Shown: piece after piece, positions 7,420 to 14,980 of the stretch | Layout of the letters: every line of letters starts with the position of its first letter | Numbering within the stretch: the stretch's first letter is position 1 | Virus record (IMG/VR): IMGVR_UViG_3300027908_000020 | Location: 1-64,000 of that record | Reading direction: 5' to 3' (one strand) | DNA length: 64,000 bases | DNA from: a virus | Program-made: the position numbers and the translations under genes | Notes under the pieces: generated by a model | The model's database searches: none | What the model saw: the letters and a program-made list of their open reading frames with translations, nothing else | Told to the model about the DNA's origin: nothing

Positions 7420-7750
7420 GATTAAGAGGATGCTTGAAGATGAGCGATCTGAAATAATTAATCGTACTAAACAAAGCTCTAACCTAGATATAGATATTGA
7501 TGGTGATGAGACAGACGAGATCCAAGGGAAAATATTAGCTCTCACTAATAATCAATTAATAGCTAGAGATAAAGAAAAATTGGTACGAATCGAAAATGCT
7601 TTTAGAAAAATTGCAGATGGTAGCTTTGGCGTATGTGAAGAGTGCAGTGATGAGATCTCTGAAAAACGTTTATTAGTAAATCCTGGGTTCATAACTTGTA
7701 TAAGTTGCGCCGAACGAATAGAGATGATGGAGAAGAGAAACAGGAGATAA
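7397..7750 (+). CDS. DksA/TraR-type zinc-finger protein
   Basis: A 117-residue protein with the DksA/TraR C4 finger: C-E-E-C, then 17 residues, then C-I-S-C, in the C-terminal third, preceded by a long helix with the usual acidic lead (DGDETDEIQ) and the conserved pattern ALxRIxxGxFGxC (here IENAFRKIADGSFGVC). DksA and TraR bind the RNA polymerase secondary channel and alter promoter activity with or without ppGpp; a phage version could redirect host transcription. The ATG at 7397 follows AAGGAG at good spacing and is chosen over the TTG nine bases upstream. It is shorter than E. coli DksA (151) and longer than TraR (73). Confidence 0.85.
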   Translation: MRKIFLNKIKRMLEDERSEIINRTKQSSNLDIDIDGDETDEIQGKILALTNNQLIARDKEKLVRIENAFRKIADGSFGVCEECSDEISEKRLLVNPGFITCISCAERIEMMEKRNRR

Positions 7751-7751
7751 T

Positions 7752-8336
7752 GTGAATACAATAATTACTGAGAAAACTGACGATGGCGAAGTTTCTTATG
7801 ATGTTTTTAGTAAACTTGTAGATCACAGAATATTATTTCTTTATGAATACATAGATGATAAAACTGCTGCCGATGTAGTTGCAACACTGTTGTACTTGGA
7901 TCGAGACAAAGAGCAAATTTCTCTCTATATTAATTCTGAGGGCGGTGATCCAAGAAGCGTTTTTATGATCTATGATATAATGAAAATGCTTAAATCTCCA
8001 ATTGCGACCTATTGTATTGGTTCGGCAATGTATGAATCATTATTAATTCTTGCAGCCGGTACTAAAGGGTTAAGACATGCTACAAAGAGTTCGACAATTT
8101 GTTTAAGCCAACTCGTTGTTGGAGATCATAGATACTCTAATATGTCCGATGCCGAAATCCTTTTACAACAAGCAAAAAGAAGCAATCTATCTTTTATAGA
8201 TGCATTGAGTTCTAACACGGGGAAGTCTACTAAAAAGTTAATGAAGGATTCTGAAAGACAGCTTTTCTTATCCGCAGCTGAAGCTAAAAAATATGGGTTT
8301 ATAGACAATATTATAGGGCCTAGCAAAGATGACTAA
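7752..8336 (+). CDS. ClpP-like protein with all three catalytic residues replaced
   Basis: A 194-residue ClpP fold: YINSEGGDPRSVFMIYD (residues 59-75) and the AAGTKG loop are typical. Aligned by spacing with E. coli ClpP, the nucleophile Ser is Tyr (Y94 in GSAMYES), the His is Ser (S119 in CLSQL) and the Asp is Gln (Q170 in ERQLFLSA), so this subunit should be proteolytically dead. It starts with GTG behind AGGAG. The next gene overlaps it by eight bases and encodes a copy with the triad intact, so the pair resembles the ClpP/ClpR active-inactive mixed rings of cyanobacteria and plastids. It may form a mixed barrel or act as a decoy for host ClpP. Confidence 0.85.
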   Translation: MNTIITEKTDDGEVSYDVFSKLVDHRILFLYEYIDDKTAADVVATLLYLDRDKEQISLYINSEGGDPRSVFMIYDIMKMLKSPIATYCIGSAMYESLLILAAGTKGLRHATKSSTICLSQLVVGDHRYSNMSDAEILLQQAKRSNLSFIDALSSNTGKSTKKLMKDSERQLFLSAAEAKKYGFIDNIIGPSKDD

Positions 8337-8889
8337 TAATAATCAGATACTCCCAAAGTATACAGAATGCTATGCTGCTCTGGCGAAAGAGCGCATGATT
8401 TTTATATCGGAAGATATTACCAAGGATACAGCATCATCACTATCTGGAATGTTATTATATTATGATTCAGAGAATGATGTAGATGATATTAGTATATATA
8501 TTAATACTAATGGTGGGGATACTCACGCTCTATCAAATATCTATGATGTTATGCAAATGATTAAGTCCCCAATAAAGACTATTTGCATAGGTAAAGCATA
8601 TTCTGCAGGTGCTGTAGTTTTAGCGGCAGGTACAAAAGGGAAGAGGTTTATCACAAAAAATGCTTCGGTTATGACCCATGGTATTCAATTTGCTTTCCCT
8701 AGTTCTCCTGACCAGAGAGATTCTGAAATTTATTTTAAATATTTAAAGGATCATAATGATATGATCCTTACAATTTTAGCCAAACATACGGGTCAAACTA
8801 TCGAAAAAATTCTTGAAGATTGTAAAAAAGATAATTATTTTGATGCCAAACAAGCATTAGAATATGGAATTGTAGACGAAATTATATAG
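8329..8889 (+). CDS. clpP: ClpP-like serine protease subunit, triad intact
   Basis: A 186-residue ClpP. The nucleophile is S92 in GKAYSAGA, the His is H117 in VMTHG (25 residues later, as in E. coli ClpP), and the Asp is D168 in KKDNYF. YINTNGGD is the oxyanion-hole loop region. ClpP forms 14-mer chambers that degrade unfolded substrates delivered by ClpX/ClpA-type AAA proteins; no Clp ATPase is visible in the window, so a host unfoldase or one elsewhere would be needed. It starts in the end of the inactive paralogue, giving coupled and probably equimolar expression. Confidence 0.9.
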   Translation: MTNNNQILPKYTECYAALAKERMIFISEDITKDTASSLSGMLLYYDSENDVDDISIYINTNGGDTHALSNIYDVMQMIKSPIKTICIGKAYSAGAVVLAAGTKGKRFITKNASVMTHGIQFAFPSSPDQRDSEIYFKYLKDHNDMILTILAKHTGQTIEKILEDCKKDNYFDAKQALEYGIVDEII

Positions 8890-8923
8890 TATTATTATAT
8901 AATAATCTGGCATTTGTTTCGAT

Positions 8924-10417
8924 ATGCCAGCTCCTCCAGCAGCCCCAGGAAAACCAAAAGATCCTTCTCAAATGAGTTTGAGAAGGCACAAGCGTCAGTG
9001 GAACACTGTCTATAAGGATTTTTCCCAAAAGATAAAAGCATTTAAAAATGGTTTAAACGGTAAGGGTGATACCAAGTTTCAACTTCCTCCGTCAGATATT
9101 AAGTTTCCATTTCCAAATGAAGTTGGTAATTTTCTTGATACTCTAGCTGCTGAATTTCAAGCTATGGTTAACGATGCCCATAGTATTATGCAGGAACAAG
9201 AAACCTATTCTCGTGTCAGAAGAAAAAGGAAGCCGAAGCCAGCCCCAACTGCAGAAGCTCCCCCAGTAACTCCAACTGGTCCTCCTGTAGAGGCTCCGGA
9301 GGCCGTTGTTGATACATTGTCTAGATTAGGTAGTGATTATGAAACTATGCTTGAGGTATATTCTTCGAGTAGACTCAGTAGGTTTTGGCAATACACAAAG
9401 GCTCCCTTCTCACGAAAACCTTATAACAAACAGCGTATTAGTCTTTTAAGTCTTTCTGCGGATTTATACTATCAACTTTTAGATTTCGAAAATGAAATTT
9501 TGTCGTTAAAGCTAAACAGTATTCCTAAGTCATTGTCTAGATATCAGGCAGCTCGCTACACTTTTGATTCAATTAGGTCTACAATTGTACGACTGGTTGA
9601 AGCTATGGAGGGAAAGAAGGACGAGAAAGGTAATTTACCTCCGTCACAAACACCACCTATAGTTTCAAACAACCCGACACCAAGTACTGATGTTCCAGAA
9701 TCACCAACACCCCCAAGTAACGATATTAAAAGAATAGAACAAAACCTGCATATCGTTCATAATATAGGTTTAGCATCTCAAGAAATTATGGAAATTCATC
9801 GAGTAATTCAAGATTATTATCAAGAGACTGATGAGCACACCAAGGCCATGTTTAAAGACCAGATATTAAAATCTTATCGTAAGATGATGAAATCGGTTGT
9901 TAATGAGGTTCAAAAGAGATTTGGGCCCGCTGATATAAAGAGTCCGCAGGACGTCATTAATCTCATAATGAAAAATCGTGCCGCAACAGCTAGTACTGCA
10001 GCTGATCAAATTGTTAAGGAAGGGCACAACCATATAACACGTTTTTTAAAGAGACAACTTATAAAAGCTCGATCATACAATCAAAGTGCTGGTCCACGAC
10101 TTGAAGTAGTTGAAACGTTAGAAGAAACTAAGAAACTTCTTAAGAAGTTTATGGACTATCTTGAAAAGGGTCTCGATCCAGAAGAACTTTCTACATATCT
10201 AGCAGCTCTAGATGAGAATTTTAAAACGATAAATAATCCGCTCTCAACATTAATCACAATGTATGAACAAGAATTTTACAAACAAGAAGGTAAAAAAGGC
10301 AAGGGAAGAAAAGGTAAAGGAAAAGAACCATTATCTCCTGATTCCGATCTTGACTCATTTACAGATGTCCTTCTAAAGAGAAAAGTTAAAAGAGACATTC
10401 AGAAAGGACTTCTATAA
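8924..10417 (+). CDS. Large Pro-rich, helical protein; possible virion protein
   Basis: A 497-residue protein with no recognised family. It has an Ala/Pro N-terminus, a basic helical region, a Pro/Thr-rich linker at about residues 102-127, a helical domain, a second Pro/Ser/Thr linker at about 236-262, and a long helical C-terminal region ending in a Lys/Gly-rich stretch (residues ~452-466) and a basic tail. The modular helices with Pro-rich linkers resemble the unassigned proteins near the portal in this window, which suggests a structural or internal virion role. That is an inference from style, not homology. Confidence 0.7.
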   Translation: MPAPPAAPGKPKDPSQMSLRRHKRQWNTVYKDFSQKIKAFKNGLNGKGDTKFQLPPSDIKFPFPNEVGNFLDTLAAEFQAMVNDAHSIMQEQETYSRVRRKRKPKPAPTAEAPPVTPTGPPVEAPEAVVDTLSRLGSDYETMLEVYSSSRLSRFWQYTKAPFSRKPYNKQRISLLSLSADLYYQLLDFENEILSLKLNSIPKSLSRYQAARYTFDSIRSTIVRLVEAMEGKKDEKGNLPPSQTPPIVSNNPTPSTDVPESPTPPSNDIKRIEQNLHIVHNIGLASQEIMEIHRVIQDYYQETDEHTKAMFKDQILKSYRKMMKSVVNEVQKRFGPADIKSPQDVINLIMKNRAATASTAADQIVKEGHNHITRFLKRQLIKARSYNQSAGPRLEVVETLEETKKLLKKFMDYLEKGLDPEELSTYLAALDENFKTINNPLSTLITMYEQEFYKQEGKKGKGRKGKGKEPLSPDSDLDSFTDVLLKRKVKRDIQKGLL

Positions 10418-10815
10418 TGAATTCTTGTTACATTGTTATAGCTGGTTCAAAATTTGAGGCTCTCGTAGCGTTGACACATGATGAGCAGGCAGTCGGTCTC
10501 ATGTATCGAGACCCGCCACTACCAGCAATGGTTTTCCCTTACCCAACCCAAAAAATAAATAAATTCTGGATGCAGAATACCAAGCAGGCGTTAGACATAC
10601 TATTTTGTCTTGATAGTAAGGTTGTTTCAATTTGTAAAGGCATGCCTTACTCTACTTCCATTATAGGCAGTGATACTCCATCGGATTTGGTTATTGAATT
10701 ACCGGCAGGTACCTGCGCCCTGAATGGTATTAAAGTAGGAGATTCGGCCCGCCCCCAATACTCTGTAGATTCCTTAATGAAACTCTTTATGATGAAGAGC
10801 GGCCTACAGATTTAG
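10417..10815 (+). CDS. DUF192 family protein
   Basis: A 132-residue protein with the marks of DUF192: an early GLMYRDP segment (residues 27-33), NKFWMQNTKQALDILFC (about 48-64) matching the family's FWMxNTxxxLDIxF, and a C-terminal GIKVGD. DUF192 is a small beta-rich domain of unknown function found in bacteria, archaea and phages. No signal peptide is seen, so it is expected in the cytoplasm. It overlaps the stop of the large upstream gene by one base and is followed by a short promoter-like gap. Confidence 0.82.
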   Translation: MNSCYIVIAGSKFEALVALTHDEQAVGLMYRDPPLPAMVFPYPTQKINKFWMQNTKQALDILFCLDSKVVSICKGMPYSTSIIGSDTPSDLVIELPAGTCALNGIKVGDSARPQYSVDSLMKLFMMKSGLQI

Positions 10816-10867
10816 ATTTTTTAACATTGTACATACTGACGCACCGCATTATGTTATTCTATGTAGA
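10816..10867 (+). promoter_or_regulatory. Short intergenic gap with promoter-like sequence
   Basis: A 52-base gap before the FtsK-like gene. TTGTAC near 10828 and TATTCT near 10855 are spaced roughly as -35 and -10 boxes, with the ATG of the FtsK-like gene only about 8 bases downstream of the second. A leader this short would give an almost leaderless message and no clear ribosome-binding site is present. Weak evidence. Confidence 0.3.
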
Positions 10868-11884
10868 ATGAATAATAGCGGAGCAAACCTAAATCAAATC
10901 TTGGAATTATTCAAGATTAAAGCTTCTTGCGTGAGCTTTAAAAAAGTACGTAACGTCACTCTTTATGATGTTTTACTAAATCCGGGAACCAGAGTCAGAG
11001 ATTTGCAAAAGTTTTCTGATGAAATATCCTTGGCGCTAAGAGCTAAAGCGAAACCAATGGTTCGTCCGATTCTAGAGCATGGTATTGTTAGGCTTGAAGT
11101 CATTGATGAGAATCCGCATAAGATATCATTTTTTGATGAATTCTTGAAAACTCATAAAACCGATGAGTCTATTCCTATGTATCTTGGTAGCTCTATAGAT
11201 GGAAATGACTTACAGTTTGATATCACAAAGAATCCTCATACATTAATTGCCGGTACAACTGGCTCCGGTAAGAGCACACTATTACATGTAATAGTTGCAA
11301 ATGCATTAGCTACACCTAATGTTAATGTATGTGTAATAGATTCAAAGAACGTAGAATTTGAGAGTTATAAACGTAATAAAAGAGTTTGCGTGGCAAACTC
11401 TTTTGAGGATGCGATTTCACTTTTGAAATATGTATACGACGAGATGGAGAATAGATATTCTATGATTACAGAATACTCTTTGTCATCGAATTATTTTACA
11501 ACACCTCGCTCTAATTTTGCTCAGTATGTATTTATCATTGATGAGTATGCTGATATGGTTATGCAGGATAAAGACAAAACGTTTCATAATCTTGTCTGTA
11601 AACTTGCACAAAAATGCAGAGCAGCTGGTATCTATTGCGTTCTCGCAACACAGCGTCCATCGGTTGATATCATTAGCGGCTCAATTAAAGCAAATTTCCC
11701 ATCCAGAATATCTTGCCAAGTTGCATCAGGAAGAGATTCTAAGGTTATATTAGATACAACTGGAGCAGAGCTATTGGCCGGAATGGGCGATGCTATTATA
11801 AAAAATTATAAATATAACTATCAGAGATTTCAGATAGCTTATACTAATCCAGAAGAGGTTTGTACATTTTATGCAGCAGAATAA
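10868..11884 (+). CDS. FtsK/SpoIIIE-like DNA translocase ATPase
   Basis: A 338-residue P-loop ATPase with the FtsK/SpoIIIE motor core: Walker A GTTGSGKST near residues 130-138, Walker B with VFIIDEYADM near 220, and the FtsK motif ATQRPSVDIISG followed by FPSRISCQV and DSKVILD near the C-terminus. The family pumps double-stranded DNA. It lacks the membrane domain and the C-terminal winged-helix gamma domain of cellular FtsK, and terminase supplies the packaging motor in this phage, so the role may be in genome segregation, conjugation-like transfer or processing of replicative DNA. The start has no clear ribosome-binding site but no better in-frame start exists. Confidence 0.85.
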   Translation: MNNSGANLNQILELFKIKASCVSFKKVRNVTLYDVLLNPGTRVRDLQKFSDEISLALRAKAKPMVRPILEHGIVRLEVIDENPHKISFFDEFLKTHKTDESIPMYLGSSIDGNDLQFDITKNPHTLIAGTTGSGKSTLLHVIVANALATPNVNVCVIDSKNVEFESYKRNKRVCVANSFEDAISLLKYVYDEMENRYSMITEYSLSSNYFTTPRSNFAQYVFIIDEYADMVMQDKDKTFHNLVCKLAQKCRAAGIYCVLATQRPSVDIISGSIKANFPSRISCQVASGRDSKVILDTTGAELLAGMGDAIIKNYKYNYQRFQIAYTNPEEVCTFYAAE

Positions 11885-13262
11885 TTCTCTATTTAAAATT
11901 GAAGATATAAGCGATTCTTACATAGAACTATTTGTTAGAGATTTTATGGATCGAAATATAAATGCAATAAATAATTTGTGTTTCAGCGTTTATGGAGAGA
12001 GCTCAAAATTATCTATTCTAGCTTTTCAGGAAATAATTTATTCAGAGTTAAAAAAAGCATGCTATTCGTTCGTAAATAACGATCATGATCCAGCATACAT
12101 AGACTCTTATATGTTTTCTTGCATTAGGAGAACAATAAAAAATTTAAATAATGAGGATAAATCCAGTATCTATGTTTGTCCTGCCTGCAAATATCTCAAC
12201 AGAATTGAAGTTCTTGAGATAAAAGGTAAAAAACTGGTTTGCAATTCATGTCGTAATCGGATTGTGTCCGTAACCAGTCAGTGGGAAGAAACGTTATTTA
12301 CTACCTTTTACGAACATGGCAGAAAAGGGTATAGATGCCCGGACTGCAATAATTTTATTCCAGAGGGTGGAGCTGATACTATCAGATGTCCTTACCCAAA
12401 TTGTTTTTTTGTTGGCGAGGCATCCAGCCTTAAATCCATGAGGCACCCATCCGTTAAAGTTAACTTGGAAATACCGTCCCTTAATAATCAAGAAATTAAT
12501 AGCAATAGATCTCCAGATACCGAGATTGTGATGCAAGATGATTTTAGGGGATACCTTAAAATTCTTAATGAAGTAATTGACTCTCAAATAAATCTTATTC
12601 ACTATAAGAGCAATGAGTCGACTATAAAAAATAAACTATGCATGTATCAAGCATTCAAAAATATTATAGATAGGTATCCAGAGGAGATGATATCTTATTT
12701 GATTTTCTTAAATAGAAATGTAAGATTACAGCATAAAATATTTCAAGAGTTCGTTAAACTTCTAGAAGATTGTTTACCGTTCTCATTTAAAAAAAATGGT
12801 AAACAATATGAAGTAAAAACTCTTACCGATGAAAACTTATGTATTTTTGATGGTACAAGTGAATTTACCGCTACGTTAGATGAGCACCATGAAATACCAA
12901 ATGGAACACAAGAACTTTACGTGGGTGGCAGAAAGGGCTCGTACTGCAGATCTTTCTACATAGGAAAAGTTCTTGATATCATTGATATAGATTCTCAGAA
13001 GTCCATACTAGATCAAATGAAGGAGTATACGTTTTTTAAAATTATAATGTCTGAAACTATTGAATCAGGACGAAAAGTGTTTGTTAGACATTTAAGAATT
13101 CCGCCCCACTATCAGATGGGAGGAATGGTCTACCTCAATAGAATTCGAAGGAATATTGTTGATAAAGCGTACTACGTGATCAATGGCAAGAAGAGAGCTA
13201 TAAAGAGAAATGAGAAAGCAATCGATAATCAAGCTGAAATGTGCCCAGACATTTGTATTTAA
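11871..13262 (+). CDS. Protein with two zinc ribbons, function unknown
   Basis: A 463-residue protein. After a helical N-terminal region it carries two consecutive zinc ribbons at about residues 103-185: CPAC with CNSC, then CPDC with a Cys pair spaced CPYPNC. The rest is mixed alpha/beta without recognised motif; the C-terminus is basic. The helical part before the first ribbon (IDSYMFSCIRRTIKNLN) is faintly reminiscent of sigma region 2, but this is too weak to call. Overlaps the FtsK-like gene by 14 bases and the next gene by 53. Confidence 0.68.
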   Translation: MQQNNSLFKIEDISDSYIELFVRDFMDRNINAINNLCFSVYGESSKLSILAFQEIIYSELKKACYSFVNNDHDPAYIDSYMFSCIRRTIKNLNNEDKSSIYVCPACKYLNRIEVLEIKGKKLVCNSCRNRIVSVTSQWEETLFTTFYEHGRKGYRCPDCNNFIPEGGADTIRCPYPNCFFVGEASSLKSMRHPSVKVNLEIPSLNNQEINSNRSPDTEIVMQDDFRGYLKILNEVIDSQINLIHYKSNESTIKNKLCMYQAFKNIIDRYPEEMISYLIFLNRNVRLQHKIFQEFVKLLEDCLPFSFKKNGKQYEVKTLTDENLCIFDGTSEFTATLDEHHEIPNGTQELYVGGRKGSYCRSFYIGKVLDIIDIDSQKSILDQMKEYTFFKIIMSETIESGRKVFVRHLRIPPHYQMGGMVYLNRIRRNIVDKAYYVINGKKRAIKRNEKAIDNQAEMCPDICI

Positions 13263-13665
13263 ATCAAGATGTAAGTTCTGTAAGAGTGGACCTAAGTATA
13301 TATTTTTCCTACTGAATAGATTTTTAGATGAGAAAAACATCGTAGCTATACTAAAATACTACAGTGATAATTTTCAGCTACCTCATGTGATTAATGACAA
13401 TCATTATATTGAGTCATCTATCAAAAATAGAGCATTTAGACCATCGTATATGTTTGATTTTAATACAACATACTTCCGAAAAATTACGCCTCCAAATTCT
13501 AAGTACGAAGCAAACAAAGATAAATTCACTTCTATTTTAGAATGTGAATGTGCCGCAACTACCTGGTCGTTCGTAGATTCTAGACGTAAGCATATTAGAA
13601 ATCGTAAAAATATTCGCACCGCACCCAAGCTTGATGTAAAATCTCTCTATAAGATAATGATCTAA
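13210..13665 (+). CDS. Hypothetical Cys-containing protein
   Basis: A 151-residue protein with a CKFC pair near residue 21 and CEC near residue 117, possibly a split zinc site, and a strongly basic C-terminal quarter (SRRKHIRNRKNIR). The only in-frame ATG overlaps the upstream gene by 53 bases and has a weak ribosome-binding site, so the start is uncertain. It abuts the phosphatase gene (TAATG). No family recognised. Confidence 0.6.
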   Translation: MRKQSIIKLKCAQTFVFKSRCKFCKSGPKYIFFLLNRFLDEKNIVAILKYYSDNFQLPHVINDNHYIESSIKNRAFRPSYMFDFNTTYFRKITPPNSKYEANKDKFTSILECECAATTWSFVDSRRKHIRNRKNIRTAPKLDVKSLYKIMI

Positions 13666-14447
13666 TGCGTAAATGGCGCCCGACTTTCCGTTGCCTATAT
13701 ATTATTCCTGAGATCCATGGGAATATGCAGAGTCTTGAAGTGATTCTCAATAGGGTTCTTCCTCTAAGAAAATTTAAGAACCAAGAAGACATTTTAGTAA
13801 TGCTTGGTGATTACATAGATGGTGAACAGGGTAGTGCCGAAGTAATCGATACCCTCATTAATATAAAAGAAGAATATAAAGAGCGCGCTATTTTCCTCAA
13901 AGGAAACCACGAGGAATCTTTTATCAGAGCAATGCTTGGTTCTGATTTTGATTTTAATTCATGGATGAATATGGGAGGATTATCTACGATCTCTAGTTAT
14001 GTAAAAAAGTATCATCCTAATGTAATACCATCAAATATATCTAGAAATAGATTATCTCAGATAGTACCGAAGGCTCATCTGGAATTTTTACAGTCTTTGG
14101 AAAATTTTAGAGTTCTTGATAACTACGTCTTTTTCCACGGAAGTTTTGATCATAATAAAAGCATAGCAAATAATAGTATAAACAATTTCATATTTGATTC
14201 TACTGCTAGCCGCTACGTAAAAGAATGTATTAACAAACGTATAGCTCCCGAATTTTTGGACGATTATATATTTGTCGGAGCACATAACTTTAACTCAGAT
14301 GAACTCTTTATTCACCCGAGATATTTTATGCTCGGTGGAACAGCACCGGCTCGACTTGTTGTGTTCGAGTTAAATTCTATGACAGCATGTGCAGCTACTC
14401 GTGGCAAGTCTAGAATTTACAAACACGATTTTAAGGTTTTCGAATAA
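13665..14447 (+). CDS. PPP-type metallophosphatase (calcineurin-like)
   Basis: A 260-residue calcineurin-like phosphoesterase resembling phage lambda and bacterial PPP serine/threonine phosphatases. Motifs in order are PEIHGN (residues 15-20), GDYIDG (about 47-52), GNHEE (about 77-81), FFHGSFD (about 160) and a C-terminal GAHN. In the first motif the usual Asp of GDxHG is Glu (E16), a conservative change at a metal ligand, so activity may be altered or retained. Proteins of this type remove phosphate from proteins or cleave cyclic or diadenosine nucleotides. The start codon overlaps the previous stop. It converges with a minus-strand gene at its 3' end. Confidence 0.85.
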   Translation: MRKWRPTFRCLYIIPEIHGNMQSLEVILNRVLPLRKFKNQEDILVMLGDYIDGEQGSAEVIDTLINIKEEYKERAIFLKGNHEESFIRAMLGSDFDFNSWMNMGGLSTISSYVKKYHPNVIPSNISRNRLSQIVPKAHLEFLQSLENFRVLDNYVFFHGSFDHNKSIANNSINNFIFDSTASRYVKECINKRIAPEFLDDYIFVGAHNFNSDELFIHPRYFMLGGTAPARLVVFELNSMTACAATRGKSRIYKHDFKVFE

Positions 14448-14832
14448 TTTTTCTTGCAGATTGCGATAAAGGAATAAATTCGTCTGCCAAATTTTCATAC
14501 AATTTCCATTGCCTATTTATAAGTTTATAGCAGGAATAATACGATGACCGACCTAAAGAGCAGTAGTAATTATTAGATGCATTTTTCAAATGTTCTGGAT
14601 ACAACGTATTACAGAAAAATATCCAGTCCCCTATGTTCTGAAAAGTAAAAAAGTCCTGGTTATATGTTGCTTCGGCATAAATTAAAGTAATACTTTCTTT
14701 AGAGTAATCAAAAGTCGAGTCCAGAAATTTATTGAAGATACTAGTTATGTAGGCACGAGTATCATCATCGCATCTCAGTGCCCCAAGTTGTTGATCAAAG
14801 AACGCATTTAGATTTTGATTTATGTTTTGCAT
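14431..14832 (-). CDS. Hypothetical protein, minus strand
   Basis: A 133-residue protein on the minus strand whose 3' end overlaps the end of the phosphatase gene by 17 bases. It is rich in Phe, Tyr and Asn with helical segments, has no recognised motif, and is read away from the intergenic region at 14833-14980. The ORF is long for a shadow and begins directly at that gap, which supports a real gene. Confidence 0.58.
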   Translation of the reverse strand: MQNINQNLNAFFDQQLGALRCDDDTRAYITSIFNKFLDSTFDYSKESITLIYAEATYNQDFFTFQNIGDWIFFCNTLYPEHLKNASNNYYCSLGRSSYYSCYKLINRQWKLYENLADEFIPLSQSARKIIRKP

Positions 14833-14980
14833 AAGTTTATTAGTTAAAAACGACAGAACCCTTTATTAAAAGGGCCAACAAAATACATCACTATAAATAC
14901 GATTATAGTGATACTAAGTATGCTAATTCAGATCTAAAGTAGAAATTAAATACAAAGACCACATTTGATAAGAAAATAAA
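14833..14980. promoter_or_regulatory. Divergent regulatory region upstream of topoisomerase
   Basis: This 148-base gap between a minus-strand gene and the topoisomerase gene contains two symmetric elements. CCCTTT/AAAGGG at 14859-14874 is a small hairpin with a 4-base loop. ATCACTATAA (14887-14896) and TTATAGTGAT (14903-14912) are a perfect 10-base inverted repeat around a 6-base spacer. The second contains TATAAATA (14892-14899), the T4 late-promoter core, so it could be a promoter within an operator. It lies 82 bases before the topoisomerase start. No gene is seen in the gap. Confidence 0.5.

Noticed and set aside
11871-13262. Sigma factor for the two-zinc-ribbon protein
   Set aside because: Only a weak helical resemblance to sigma region 2 before the first ribbon, with no region 4, so the label cannot be supported.
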